DNA from: Sarcocystis neurona
Lineage: Eukaryota; Apicomplexa; Conoidasida; Eucoccidiorida; Sarcocystidae
Length of the DNA: 64,000 bases
Assembly (NCBI GenBank): GCA_000727475.1
Contig: KL647289.1
Location: 3,425,600 to 3,489,599, forward strand
Direction: 5' to 3'
Numbering within the stretch: the stretch's first letter is position 1; every line of letters starts with the position of its first letter. The notes under the pieces are model-generated. The model was not told the origin of the DNA. It searched no databases and was given only the letters and a program-made list of their open reading frames with translations. Positions 36,985-51,300 of the stretch are shown here, one piece after another. The translations under genes and the position numbers were made by a program.

Positions 36985-39900
36985 TCACTGCCAGGAGACG
37001 GCTCTCTGTCGAACACGAACTGAGAAGCCCTTGTTCACGTATGCGTACACGTCTTCGAAAATTTGCTCGGCAGTTCCATAAGACCGTCTAGGAATGATTT
37101 TTACAGTTCCGAGCCGGTGCAAATTTTCCGTCTTTCCCGAGCTGCACACACATGACGAGAGATTTAATCGAGGCAGAATGAACATCGTTTCATCTTCGCC
37201 TGCGCTTTTGGTCCCAGAATTCTGTTGCTGCTTGAGAAGAGTGTGACGTCTACGTTGCGGCCGCACATTGCCTGCGTGTGTGGTCAAATCACCCATTAGC
37301 CTTCAGAATGTGCGCTGCGCTACAGTTGAGGTGTTAAGAAATCTAGCTTTTCAGCGTCTTAATACCGGCCAGGGGCTTTCCTCATCCTTCTGATACCACT
37401 GATTGGTCCACTAGTGCTGTGTAATTTTTAAATATTGCTGACCTACGAGTCTCCACCGAGTACGCGGTGCGGAAGAAATAACTGCACAAATGGAAGTCGT
37501 GTAACTGATTAAACCCTCTGCCTCTCATTCCATTTTTCTGCAAACACTGCATGTGTATGCTTACCTACGCTAAAGCGAGCATCCTCGAGCCTCCGCCTCA
37601 GTGGCTGCGACACAACAATATAGAGCAATGGTGGGCGCTCCACCATTGTACACACGCAAAAGTATTTACACATATTGCTGCCGGGAAGCGCCTACCTCCG
37701 CCTAAAAATGCATACAGAAGTAAACAACTGTCGCAAGTGCACTACCAGTTCTTCGAAAGAGCGCCGTTCTGCGTACACGCGCGGGTCAAATGTCATCATA
37801 GGAGCAAGAAACCAAGCACGTCACTGAGCACGAAGTGACACCTGGACACACTTCCCAAGTTCAAATTCCTTCTCGCGCGAATTCTCATAGATATGACGGA
37901 GCCGGTAGTAACTCTGGTAAAGCATCGTGCGCATACCTCTAGGACTCGCGGTAAGCCTTGTCGTTTTGCCAGGCCGCACGCTACTTTGCACATGCGATAC
38001 AACATCGCGTCGCTGCGCTCTGGAAATAACTCCTGCAACACAGAGAACACAAGCTGCTTACGCAGGTAAGAAAACACACGGAGTGGGCGTTCGTACCGCT
38101 TAGTACGGCATACGCGGGTGGCGCGAGACCTGCGGTAGTGAAAGGGAGTAGCTACGTTGGCACCAAATAGCTCGCAGCTACATGCAGACAGACAAAACGA
38201 AATCTAATGCAGATGGCCCCAAGTGGCAGTGGTCTTTTATTTGGCGCAGCTACCGAGCGTCAACCCGTCGAAGACGTTGCATTAGATGGAACCGTAATAT
38301 GCAACTTTGGTGGGTGAGCTCTAGTACGCCAAGTTACCCTGAGCTTTGTGTATAAATTTGTAAACACGACGTCGTGAACCTGCAGCCCCATTAGCTGCTT
38401 CTCTTGTTCCAAGAGCTTCTTGGAGTACAACCGTAGCGCCGGGTGTTCAGCGTCTCCTAGTTCACGCTCGGGGGGGACTTCGTATCGGAACTGCAAACAC
38501 AACCATGCACAGCACTTGACGACTTCAGTCGGAGAATTGCACGCAGTAGAAAGGAAGTAAGAGCTGCTTTAGGCGAAACGGTATGGTATGGAAGATAGCC
38601 TCGGAAGGAACTGCAGTTCCTTGACCAGGTTTATTTGTGGTTCCTTTGCCTGCTGAGGTGTAGTGGCAGGCAGCAGAAAAACAAAAAACGGTTCTTCCCT
38701 GCACACGTACGGGATACTTCTTTTGCAACAGAGATAGAACGACGACCGCGTGTTCATCGGACAGGCATGGAGACCACAGACACATACTGAACGGACATCC
38801 TGGTAAGTGGGAGAGGCGAGCCAGCACGTGCCCTTCTGCTACAGATACACCCCACGGTGAGGACAGTTGCCACGATTCAGCATTTATTATACGCATATGC
38901 ACCAGCGGTCAACACTCCTGAAACGTCGTGTCTTTGTTCTCGGAGAGGAGCGAAGGAAGCCACACATGCTGGGGGTTACCGGTCGGGAACACTGCTCTCG
39001 GCAACGGCGGCGTGTCAGACCCCTTAGAGGCACCCCTTATAAAGAGGCCTTTTCGACGGGTCGAGCAAAATTATATATATCTGTGGTCAATGCTCCCAGG
39101 AGCTCTTCACTCGCGATACGGGGAACGTAGTTAGCACGAATACCGCGTGTGTCGTCCCAAGGCCACACGACTCAACTGGTCCCATCCACGCATCTAGTTA
39201 TGCAGTGCCCTCACAACGTGAAAACAAAACAGACGCTGTCTACCTACACGCACGGCACGGACACACGTCCACGCGGAGATATGAGCGAATCGGCACAATC
39301 ACCCACAAACGCGTGTCTATCGAAGCATTTCGGCCTACGACAATGTGCTGCCAAACCAAGTTAAGCAAACAGTCCATTGTTGTCACCCGCCTGCAGGCTT
39401 TCTAGCGGACATCTGAAGTTTAAGCCAGACCTTCTCGTGCCTCGTTACAAGTTTGGAAAACTCAATGCAGTAACGCGGGTTTGCCTGTACACAGTTCCAC
39501 ATTAATGAGCTTGAGGAGATGTGTACAAATCTCGTCAGGGCGTGTAATACGTGGTCGGACGTCACAGTCTGTTTCACAGAACTATGCGTAGTGCGGATGT
39601 GTAGTGTATGGGTAGAAACGCGTTGACGTAGATACTTCTCTGGGCATACATATATATATATGCATATATGTGTATATACGTCTTCTGATATGAAACACGC
39701 AGGGAGACGCTGCAGCTGCCGGAAAACAACCTCTGAAGAAGATACTAAGAAGTGTGTCTCGTTTCCCCACCTTCTCTCGGGGAAGTGGCTCGAAGGGTGG
39801 TACATGCAGCATCTGCGTTGCAACACGGTAGTGTCGTCGTTGAAGCTGCTTTTTGTGCTCCTCCGTTAACGTTTCCAGAAACGCTGAACACAGGTCGCCA

Positions 39901-42050
39901 AGCCGTGCCTACAGCAGCGAATCGAAGCCGTTCCTCAGGATTTAAGCAGGTTATGCACCCACGTATGCCTACCTATACACGAATACGGAGTACTACACAA
40001 AAGTCGAGAACGAGGAGAGCCGAGGAATGCACGTAGCCGATCAAGCCCATAAAGACGTCCTTAGTGTGTGTTTCTTTATTCCTCGTTAGACACCTGCGTC
40101 CAAAAGTGCTGTGTGCGCTACCACGCGGTCACGAGACTCGTGACAGCGGTGTGTGGAAATTAAAAAAAGTAGCAGCGACGCTCACGTCGTGGGGCCCCTC
40201 TGCGCTAGGGGCTTTTTTAACCGGCCTGCTTCCATTACCAGCATGCAGTGGCCCTTACCGAAGCACGACTGTTGCTCGTTATACGCAGACTCGTGATACG
40301 CGCACATAGTTGTCCTAGGAATTCTGTTCTTCTCTCGAAGGGGTATGCTCCACTGGGACACTTCCGATTGAATAGCGACGGTCTAACGAGAAACCTACTC
40401 GTGCTCCAAATGTGCGAAACGACTTGCTCGGACGTCCTGTGTTCGGTGAGGCCACTTTGTTCTGTGCATTCTGGGAGGTTGGCACGGTGTTCAGTCCCTT
40501 TACCAGTCTATACGTGCCACAACTGCCTTACTAGGCGTTACATTTGAGGAAGAAGAGCAACAGCAGGGGCCCGAGGTACTGCAGCAGCAGGAAATGCAAC
40601 GACGACTGCAGGAGCAGTTAGAATTGCGCCTCCTCTGCTAGTCTTGTCCGGACCTGCCGCTCAGCTACTGCTGCTGCTACCGAAACTGCGTTCCTCAGGG
40701 TAGCGAAAAGCGCGACTTTTCGCACTTGCCTTTTGCTTGCTCTTCCGTCTGAAACTTCTTCCCTGCAGCAGCCAACAAGAGGAGGGACGGGCCCTCCGAT
40801 GCGTCCGAGGGAGCCAGTGGCCGTGGCCACAACCCCCAAGCAAATGAATTCAGAGTTCCGTCTCGTCCTTCCTTCTCTTTTAGCAATGCTTCTGTATTCC
40901 TTTCCTTTTCCGTTGTCGCTTTTTCCCTCCCGTTCGACGTCTTGTCTCCAGCGTCCCCCGCACCAGCCGCAACACTGGCGGCTACGCCTGCTGCTTCCCC
41001 TCTCAAATTCATCGCAGGGCCACTCGTGGTGCTTCTGCCGGTTGTCACGGTCGAGCTGACTATTACGTTCCCGAGTGGGCTGCTGTCCCCCCCACTACAA
41101 AATTCGCTGTATCTCAAAGCGCTACCAGCATCCTCACTAGTGTCCGCCCCCCTGTCGATACTACACTCAGCAGTCCTGTTCACTTGCTCGGTATTCTCAA
41201 CGGCAGCCCCCCTTTCCTTGCTGTTGTCTGCAGCAATTGAGGTGCTGCTGTTGAGTTCATCAATGGCACTTTCCCTGCTGCTCCCATGTTTCGCACTTGG
41301 GCTCCTGTGACTGCTCTTGAAACTCCGTTCGTCGCAACAGTCATGCTCCCCGTCCAGGACCCTGCTTCTGGAGCGTGCCTCTTCGTCTCCTCCTTTGCCG
41401 TGATTCTTGTTCTTTTGCACAGACGTTTTACAATCCCTATCAATGTCTCGGTGCGTTCTGCTGTTGCAGCCGGCTGTAATATTTGTCTCTTCTGCGCTGC
41501 TGCTTTTGCTGTCGATCCTCCCCGTGCTGCCATCGCTGCAGCAGACATCTGCACCGCCTCTGGCGGAGGCGACGCAGCCGCTGCTGGCGCTGCTGCGTGC
41601 GCGACTGCTTTTTAAAAGGGGTCCTTCTGTAGAGCAGGAAACGGGAAGTGGATTTTCCTCTTTACCATCAAAGCAGCCATCGGACGAGAGACGCCGTCTT
41701 TTTGTAGATGTATCCGCCAAACAGCTGTTATTGTGCTTCCGTGTGCGCACCACCTCCTTTCCCTGCTCGGGCTCGTCATGCATTTCCCAGAGTTTCGCTG
41801 CTGCTGATGAATGCCCTTCCATTCTAATTGGCGCGCGTCCGTCTCTACGCGCTGTGTGCTGCACGTCACTCTTTCCTGGCGCAGCGAGCTGCTTCTGCAC
41901 ACCAGTTTGTCCTACAACGGTAGCACGCGCGCTTTGTTCATCTGGGCAGCTGCCAGCAGCAAGCCCAGCAGCGGCACCGGGCTGCCCCGCAGACGGAAGA
42001 CCACCTGCAGCTGCGGCGACACACGCACCCTGCGCCGCGCCCGAGCTCAT
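36985..42050 (-). CDS. unidentified 631-aa protein: disordered N-terminus, ordered charged C-terminus
   Basis: Six minus-strand exons, in transcript order: 42050-40730, 39883-39771, 38490-38380, 38032-37937, 37604-37565, 37199-36985. Phases agree at every junction and the sum is 1896 nt. The 440-codon first exon starts with an ATG and is Ser/Ala/Arg/Glu-rich low complexity. It ends at AAAG/GCAAGT, a GC donor. The remaining exons give a compact charged region: FLETLTEEHKKQLQRRHYRV, PPFEPLPREK, FRYEVPPERELG, LRLYSKKLLEQEKQLMGLQ, ELFPERSDAMLYRMCK, PLRRRLEDARFSVG. The protein ends in a tail containing YGTAEQIFEDVYAYV. The helical, Glu/Lys/Arg-rich character suggests an intracellular protein of some complex; no signal peptide or membrane segment is seen. 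I do not recognise the family. The last exon is the least certain. It is divergent from the M14 gene on its right. Confidence 0.6.
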
Positions 42051-45000
42051 CTTACCGCAGGCAGAAATGGCGACGTTATTTGTATGCCCACTCGCAGATA
42101 TTACGTGTGTGGTGCAGGAACAAGAGGAATCTCATGGGGGAAGCGATGGCACATCACATATGACAAGCCACTCGAGATAAATCAGGAACAATCCCTGAAG
42201 AAGCATTCCGAATGTACGTAGCTAGAGGTCAGCGTTCGCTGGAAGTTGCACGGAAACACTTTCAAGGACGCACACTCGGGTGCTTACACGAATGGTCATC
42301 CATACCAAGTCACACATGGGAAAAAACGAAGACGCCTGGGAGATAAGCGCATCAAAAATTTTCCGTGAACACTATTCTTATCCCATCATCTTGTCCACTT
42401 GAGCTACCTAGGACAGAACGGGCGACGACTACGCGTGTGAAACAGGATGTCTGCCCTGCATGTCAACTTTATTAATCTTCCTATGCGGGGAAAACAGGGA
42501 GCGAAGGTAGCATCGAACCGGGAAGTATGTGGGCATACACCGTGCAATTTGTATGTGTTAACGTACGCACATGTAGATGCGTCTACATCTACCTACCTAC
42601 CCAGTAGACGTGTACATGTATACATACGTACGTAAGATACGGATTCCTCGGAGTGGGGGCGGAAGGCAGCCCAGAGGTGCGGTCAAGCAGCCTGTCGACT
42701 TTCCTCCTGGGATCAATACTCGTATGTGTGTGCACATCCGTGTTCACGTAAGGATACAGGTGAACCCACCCGGAACTAAAAAGTATTGCTGGGTGGTGTT
42801 GCGGAGCTACAAGGAGGCTGTCGCCGGGCGGTCGGCGGTACTCAGGCTCAGGGCGAGGCTGCAGAGCGCGTGGACGCAGTACTGCGGCGTCTCGCGAAAA
42901 TCCCTACCGCAGCAGCAACAATCACTACACTGCATCCCATATCCTAATGGGATCGTGATACCTCCTTTTGTCTGCTGGCCTGTTTTAAATGCACACGCGT
43001 CACCGTAATGCGTGCGTGCAGCGCGGCCTCCTGCGGAAGGATGGGCCCGGCCAACTGCAGCTACAACACACGCACGAATAGCAGCCGCGATGACAGCAGC
43101 AGCCGCGGTGGCGCTCAGGCGACGAGCACCCGCAGCCGCACCCCCTGTGCAGCACGAGTCGCAACAGCACCCGTTGCCGCCTGAGCAGCGGCTGCAGCCG
43201 TCAGAGCTGCGGAACAATGAAGAGACAACGGGATCCGTAGGAAGGGAGAACGTTGTACACGCGTAAACGGTCAGGTTCTCTCTTAAAGCGACAGCTATTT
43301 TGGCGCCTCCTGTGCTGCAGCCGTTCTAGTTGCAGACACGGTACACACCGACGTGAGAGCTGTTGGTGTGCATGCTTTTAATCTGTTTGTGCTCGAATCC
43401 ACTGTTGCCGCCGCTCCGTCGCATGCTTGTACTACAAGTAGTCCATTCCTGAGCTGCGTGCGGCCCCGTTCGGTGGCGCTGCTGTTGTGGCGCCGCTTCT
43501 GCGGCTGCTGCCCGCTAGGCTGCTGCTCGTGTCACCGCTGGCGTTGCCACAGATGCTGCTACGGGCCCTGCTCACTGCGCTTACGCAGTGCCGCGTTCCG
43601 CTTCTACGTGCTGTTGGGGAGTTCCTCAACTACCCATTCTCCTGCTCTTCTCGTTGCCGGAGTTAGCGGTGCTGCTGGATGCCCGGAGCGGTCCATCGCG
43701 AGCGTTGCCGACTTTCGGGCATCTGAAGCATGTTGAGAAACCGGCACGAACAAGGCAGCTCTGTGTGCATGCTACTGGCGTGTATCGTTTTTTTTCTCTA
43801 TTCGTTCCTTATCAACGCTTCCCTTTCGTGGCACTGAGACCCACTGTCTCCGCTGACCTTGAGTATGTTTCGCCATCGTCTCGTCAATTGTCTCTCCCGC
43901 CTACCTCGCAAACCCACCCGTGGCCTTGGTAAGAATGAGATTACCGAGAACTGCCAACTGTGGCAAAAATACATCATACAGATTCCGTTCCTGACGGTGT
44001 AGTAACACCACGTCTGGCTTGGACTGCAACCTTGGCGGTGCATGTTTAAACAGCTGCCCGTCCTGGAAAGAATTTTCACGGAACGTGGAACTGGCCAATA
44101 AAATGCAGTTGGAAATCTGATTATTTTTGTCTACACGGGTGCAATGGCGTTTCCCCTTTAGTACAGCAGTAGTACGACGGTCATCGCTTTGAGGCCGCCG
44201 TTTGCTCTTGGACCGAAGAAAGTGGCACCAGCACTCGTCACCATACTAAATGCCCGCATCCGTCGCGGTGCTGCAGCTGTTTTGGTGTTGCAGCAGGTGC
44301 TGCTCTTCGTGCTACTTCTGCTGCTCTTCCTAGTACTTCTGCCTTTCCTGCGACGCCTAACCCTCTCGTTACAACAGCCGTTACCGCTGGTGGTGCTCCC
44401 GCCCATGCAGTTGTTCTCGCTACTTGCGATCTTTACCACCACGCAACCGCAACGAAGAAAGCAGAATTCGGAATAGTTTTTGCTGCTCCTCAGCGGCGGC
44501 CCCTAAATTCGTGCAACGGAGCGACGGCAAATGAATGAAATGCATGAACAGCTTGAGATTTCGTAGTTTCTGCGGTGAGGTCTGCGAAGGCCGCCCATGT
44601 GTTGCCACGGAAGAGCGTTTGCCATCGTCTATTTGCAACGCTAAACGGTCAGGCGACAAGTGCGCTTTTGCTGCCAGAGGCTTCACGCATATGCGTTCGA
44701 AACATTCTGTGAATGGAGAGAGGGACGGACGTAGGCGCCCGTAATTTTGCAGATCTGTTCGCGAGCCGGAGTAGTGTCCTCCGATCGTGCCGTGTGTTAC
44801 TCCGACTTGTCAGCGCCACTGTTTCTTCGTCAGAAGCGCCCCTGCTCGTGCAGGTTGTTTTCTCGCCGGTTTTAAAGCTTGGAGTTCGGCAGGTGTTCTC
44901 TTGAATTCAGTTGACAGCGGAAACTGAGAACGAGGGCAATCGGCTTTTCCCGCCGCGACGCCCTTCCAGCTGCACTAGCCTTAGTTGAAGCGTTAGCAAC

Positions 45001-45341
45001 CCATGCGTAGTACGAATTGCAGCGGGCATGCAAGGACGGGTTGCGGGGCTGCTGCAGCTGCAGCAGCACCAGCAACAGCTGCTGTACGGGTAAAGTGACT
45101 CGGCACCTGCAGCAGGTGAAGTTGCTTCTGCTGTGCTGCCGAAGCTGCAGCGTCTTTGGCTGCTCCAGCCCTGCAGCACGACGGTGAGTGTACGTGAGCA
45201 ACTGCGTGTGTCTTTTCTGAAGGGGATTATAGCTGCCGCTATCTTTTTTAGGTGGGTTTACGCAGCAGAGCGGTCCCGCCGTGCATGCGCCTCTGCAGGC
45301 GCCCAGTGTCGTACCTCAACTCTCCTCTCGAGGTTTTCACC
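42051..45341. other. divergent intergenic region, triplet-repeat rich
   Basis: This 3.3-kb stretch separates the minus-strand unknown gene from the + strand M14 gene and should include both promoters. It contains CAG/GCA-type tracts near 43080-43210 and CTG tracts near 43470-43560, 44280-44350 and 45040-45180, which open ORFs on both strands. A + strand segment at about 42760-42861 (VNPPGTKKYCWVVLRSYKEA) looks protein-like after an ACAG acceptor but has no partner exon. No recognised gene. Confidence 0.35.
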
Positions 45342-48300
45342 ATGCGCGCACGAAGTAGTATTATCCTAAGGAAGAAAGTGGCTGTGCATGCAAAGCAGTC
45401 GAAAGCCAGGGAGCCCGATGGCGCTACGTGCAGCTCTTTTGCTGCGTCTCTCCTCCCGCGTCGAAGGACCTCTGTCAGTCACCTGCCCCCACTGCAGCAG
45501 CAGAAGTGTGCTCCTCTTCGGCATGCCGTGGTGCTTTGCTTCTTCGGGGCACTTCTGTTCGGCACGGAGGCTACGAAGCTGCCTGTACTTCAGCGCGTAC
45601 AGCTCCCTTACGAATACGAACGCGGGAGCGTCCTCATTGCCGGCGAGAGCCGCTCTGTTTGCTGCTGGCCTATCCTCTCCATAGTCGCGTTCGCTTGGGC
45701 TGATCCCACACCACGACAGCCAGAAGCAGCAGTAGCAACTGCCTACCCTGCAGCAGCTGCGGCCGCTTTACCACCAGGTCCGTCGACAGCTTCACTACCA
45801 GCAGCAACTTCAAGCAGGGTGCTTCCTACAGTGGCTGCAGTAGGTGAGCCCGTGGCGGCAGCACCACCATGGACAGGAGCCTTCTCAGAGGCCAGCGCTG
45901 TTTCAGCAACAGCTGCTCGTTCGCGTTTAAGTGCGCCTCTGCCACCAGCAGCAGCAACGAGGACCTCACCGGCAGCAGGAGCATTGTCAACAGTCCTTAA
46001 AGCACCTTCTTCATACGTTGCGGGAACAGGTGTACAGATGACAGCAGCAGCAGCAGCATTGCCAGCAGTAGCAGCAGGTTCGCCAGCAACGGCAGCAGCA
46101 CCTTTGCCCACGTTGGGGTTCCTAACAGGAGCAGATTCATTGTTCTCAGCAGCTGCGCACGGTGGACTGCCGGAGGCGAGCACACAGGAAGGCGATGCTT
46201 TTGCGAAAGGCGCGGGGCACAGCGGGAACACGCTTCTCGGGTATCGAAGTGTAACGAAAGCGGCCCTGCGTCCGCGCTCGTCTCAGACCCAGCAGGCAGG
46301 TGTGCCTGTAAGGGGGCTCGCTGACAGGGCGGCTGGTGCTGCCGCAAAAGAGCGAAAAGAAGACGCAGTTTCTCCGCTGCGGCAAGAGCGACACGCGCCC
46401 TCACGGCGCCTTCTTCCCTGGTTTTTCCATCAGCGTCTACGTGCAGATGAGGGGCAAGCTCCTGTTCCTGTTGCTCATGCGTCTGCAGGCGCTGCTTCGT
46501 CTCTCCCTTTCCTCTCTGCATACACTTACAAAGAAGTGCTACACGAACTGCAGGAGCTGCAGGCGCGCTTCCCGCATCTGCTGCGCATCTACAACTGGGC
46601 AGACGATGTTGGCCTGTCTCCATACATGCAACAGTAAGCTGCTACTGCTAGTGCTGGAAGAGGCGTCGTGTTTCTGGGAGATATGCTGCCGCTGTGAGGA
46701 GCGTGGCGCTGCTGCTGTTGGAGCTGTAGGACGTGATATGCTGAAGCGGTTGATGCCTGCGTTTCCTTATGGAGTGGCGGCTCACTTCTACCGCGGCTGC
46801 TGCTCTCGGTAATAATCTTCCTGCTGCTCAGACTGCTCGTGCTGCGACTGTTATGCTGCGGACGAGTCTCGGCCTGTCGATACGAGCATGCTGCTGCCGT
46901 TGCTGATGTGGAGGGCCTGCGGCGCGCGCCGCCACTATCGAGAATGTGCTGGTGCTATCCATGCTGTCGCTGCTGCTGATGCTGCCGTTGCTGGTGCTGC
47001 TGGGGCTGCTCTGCGGCTGAGCAGGCTTCTACTGCGACGGCTGGTGGCAGTGCCATCGCGGATGACGACGCTGCTGTGGCTGCTGCTGCTGCTCACTCGC
47101 TGCTCCTGCTGCTGTTGCCTCGGGAGACGCTGCTGTTCAGTGGGGTCTTGAGTAGTGTTACTGCTGTTACTGCGGATGGCCTGCGAGTAACCTGTGCATG
47201 CATCAACTGAAGCCTTTCTCTTGCTTTTTTTCTGTTTCCGCGTGTCCATATATATATGGCATGATCCATGATGAATTATCTACGGTGTCCTTCTGGATCG
47301 CCTGCAGAAGAATTATGAGAATCCACGAGACTTGTTCAGGTGCAGGAAAACGTTATAGCAAACGACAACTTGACGCGGATTGGATTTCATAGAGCAGAAA
47401 GTACATGAGAGAGAACGGTGGCTCACTCGTACACGTGCAGGGGACGTTCTGCTGATAGTCACTTATATAGATGCAAACTTGTCAAGAAGAACGTCAGTCC
47501 CCTGATCCGACGCAGGAGACGCGGAGGTTTGACTCCACGACTACTCTGCTGCACGTGTGTGCTGGTGCAGCTGCACTACGCGTGTATGATGCTGTGCAGC
47601 GGTAACGACAGCTGAACTCTCGCTCTCTGTCTCTGTATTACCGTCTCCCTATCGGTGTGTGTGCGCCTGTCTCTATGTCTCTGCGTCGTCGCTCTTTGTC
47701 TCTGCCTCGCTCGGTCACTCTCCGTCTCTCTCTGTCCCTCTGTGTTTTATTCGTACAAGTCCCTGCACGAGTGTAGAGCGGCTGCCGCATGTGGGGCTCC
47801 CAGTATGCTGTAGATATGACTAGTCAACTGGTGTCCACTTGCATGCGTGGGTGCGTGCGTACGGAGCCGTACCTAGTGAGACAGCACAGGCGGTCGTCGT
47901 TTACACTCGTTTGAGAAGTTCTGCAGGAAAACGTCTGTCCTTCGATCCTGCTTGGGGAGCGTGTTCAACAACAGCAGCAGCAGCGGGTGCGTGGTCAGCA
48001 ACAGTTAAAACTGGTCCCTATTCGTGCACTCGTGTGTGCTTGCGTGGGGGAGAGATGAAGAGACGTACGCGACGGGTGGGACGCTCCCGTAGGTGGAGCA
48101 GGAGACGCGTGTCCGTACATTTGGACTGAAGATGTCCATCTCGCTCTCTCTCTCTCTCGTATACTTGGACGGCTTACGAATATCGCTTTCTCTTGTTTTC
48201 TATTCCGATGTCTGAGGGGCCATCACACGTGCACTACGGGGGATGTTCGGCTGGAGCAGGCCTCCACAAGTGACTACGCATCCACACGAAAACGTCTATA

Positions 48301-51300
48301 TCTGCGTAATATATGTGCATATATATATTTATGTATGTGTAGTATATTACGTATGTGTATGCGTATAGCCAAGTACACGTGTGTCTTGTCTGCTCTGCAA
48401 CACGGTGGGTTTCTTTTTTTCAGCCACGACTGCCAGGAGGGGCTTCGTTGCGAAATTCCTCTTGTGGAATTGACCAATTTTAGCGCCAAAACGACAGCTA
48501 CACCCACCCTCTTCTTCAGGTACACCCCGCTGAACCTCGTGCGACCGAAGGACAAATTTTCGTGTCTTGTGCAGTACGCCAGCGACACTCGCGGGGAGTT
48601 TTCTCCCTCCGCCTCTCTGTACACACGTATTTGTGTGTAGCACCTGAATTTTCCTCTTCATATTGACCTAGTTTTGCACGTGGCCGTCTACGTATATACA
48701 TATATCTGCATAGAGAGAGAGGGACAGAGGTGTCTCTATGTAAATCCACCTCTGTGTACGTGTATGTGTGCAGAAGTCCGCAGACGTTGAAGTTGCGCAG
48801 CATTGACGAACATACGTGTCGTCTTCTATTGGACGACGAGACGTGCAAAGGTTCTCTTCTCTCCCGTTCTCCCTCTGTCTCTCTTCCTACATGTGTACGC
48901 CCAAAAGTGTCCATCTCGCGCCTCCAGAGAACAGCCAGGTGACCTCGTGGACAAAGCTTATTCGCGTTGTGTTGTGGCACACGGATGAACAGCCTGATTT
49001 TCCCTCGCTGTTCTTTCTTTCGCGCCACCTCTTGTCGTGGCTGCGTGTTCTGCGGCGAAGAATTGTGTGAATGGCTCTGCACTGTCCTCTTCCGCAACTC
49101 GGCACATAATCGGTCTGTACTTTGTTTTCGACTCAAATTCGCGGTTTAAAGATTCTCTTTCTTGATCAAGGCGTGTGTCTACGTATACGCTGCGCGTGGC
49201 TACCCTGTGTATACGCGCACGCACATGTATGGTGTTCTTGTCATACGTATACGTACACATATATATATATTTACGACTCCATGTATGTACTGCGGTGTTC
49301 CTCCACATGCATTGCGTACCTGCGTGTGGATGACCGTGAATGATGTAATGACAGCGGGGCAGTTCATGGGGACGAGCGCGCCGGACCGACGGCTGCTGTG
49401 GAGCTGCTGCGTTATCTCTGCGAGCGCTACGATACAGAAAGCGAGGTGCGTTTTTGACGTACGAGAGCAGCAGCACCATCTCGGCTGCCCTTCTTCTTGT
49501 GACTCTATACGTAGAGAAAATGGCAGTGTTTTTGCTTCTGCCTTTCCCTCCTGAGAATGGCCGCCGTGGATCTTCTCACGCGCACGACTACGAGTACTAT
49601 ACCTCCACATACGGAGCACTGGACACTCACCCGCTGCGTCACAGAAAGAGAAGTCCGATCGTTTTTCTGAGGCAAACATCGTCTTTTTCGTGAACCCCGT
49701 GATGTTGTATTCATGAGTTTTTTCCTACGGGTGACCCTACGAGTTTCTTACGACTGCAGCAGCGCATACCGTGCAGTTGCTGGCAGCGAACAAATCAGTG
49801 ATCGTAGCCCGCGGCGAGGGGCTCAACTGCTTGGCACTAGTCTGTAAGCACCTTTCCTCTAGGTCGCTGCTGGACGTCAGTTCCCACGGCACCGGTGTTG
49901 GGTGTCCTTAACGCGCGCGCCCGCTATTCGGAAGGCTGACGGCGTGGCCACCGGTGAAGCGTCGATTATTCTGTCTAGGACCTGGAGGCGATACACGTAT
50001 CATGAAACAGACGAGAATATATATATATGTAGGCGTAGCACCTATGCACGTAGACGGTAAGCAGCGTACACTTTCCGTACTTAGGTCGTTTCCGTGCACA
50101 TTTATATACGTGTCTACACACGGACATACCCGCGTGTGAAGTTCGGTGGAGGGCGCGTGGGGTGACGCGCGCGTGTGGAAGTGGTCATGGCACGTGCGCT
50201 AGCTGCGTGTATCCACTTCATGTGCAGGCTTGCATGTGTACGTTTCGTCCACGGTATAGTGTAGTCTCAATTATATGCACAGACATATATATATACACGT
50301 ATGTGTGTACGCACGGGTTTCTGCACAGTTGCTTGGCATGGGTAATGTAGTCGTGTAGCAGAGAGCGACGACGTGAATGCTGCTGCTGCTTTTTCTTCGT
50401 CAAAACCAGAAACGTGTTAACGCCCTTTGCTTCGCCTTCTTGCTGCAACGCCCTTCTCTATGTGTTTGTTGGTGGGGGGCCTTTTAGAGTGTATGAAGAA
50501 GCAGCGGGAACGATAGCGTTTCTCGTGCGGCACCGAAATCGGCTGTTTGTCGGAAACGTACCCTGTGTTAGCACGGTTGCTGTGATGGTGGCTGCTTGCG
50601 GTGCTGCGCTGCGGCCCTGCGTCGCTGTATCGCTGGTGCTGCGGCTGCTGTCGCGTGCCTCTCCCAGACTTGGCTGGTGCCGTGCTGTAGTCGTCGGTCG
50701 TGCTGCTGTTGCGTTTCGTCTTCGGGTGTGCGCAGGTTTACTACCTGGTGAACAACAGACGACTGTTGGTAATGCCCTTCCCCAATGCCATCGGTTTTGC
50801 GTGGCGCCTGCGGCAGGAAATTTCAGTTGACGTGAACCGAGACTTTCCCTACGACCAACAGCCGCAGAAGTGCTTCCGTTCGGTCGCCAGCAAGTGAGGT
50901 CACTTCTCCATATGCGTGCAAAGGAGAGTCGTCGTCTCACCGTGAAAAACTTCGCCTGCGTCCACAGTCCCCCTCGCGTCCTGCGCGGAGTCACTTGCGC
51001 GCATCCCACCTGTCTCCGCGTGTATTATCGACCTCTTTTATCTCTCTGCCTGCCTTCCCGCTTCACGCGACTAAAACTTCTGGTGCGCAACTGGAGGGGG
51101 TACCTTCGTCTTCTTTCGATTGTAGAAACGGTGACTTTCTTTTCGAGCTCGACGACAGAGGAGACCGCGCAGGTCTATGAAGAGGCAGTGTTTCAAGAAG
51201 GGGGGAACTGAAACACTCTTTCTTCCTCTCAATACATGCAACTCTAATGGTGTGGTGTACGCTAGGACGAGTCTCGCTGCCGTCGTAAGAGCCCAGCGGG

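Noticed and set aside
37696..37768. Exon-like minus-strand block (RRSFEELVVHLRQLF)
   Set aside because: Its entry and exit phases do not fit the neighbouring exons 38032-37937 and 37604-37565, which join each other directly in phase 0.
41407..42180. 257-aa + strand ORF
   Set aside because: Antisense shadow of the low-complexity first exon of the minus-strand gene; composition is Cys/Leu/Pro from repeated triplets.
43012..43266. Ala-rich 84-aa + ORF
   Set aside because: It depends on a GCA/CAG tract, overlaps an equally long antisense ORF, and lacks any motif.
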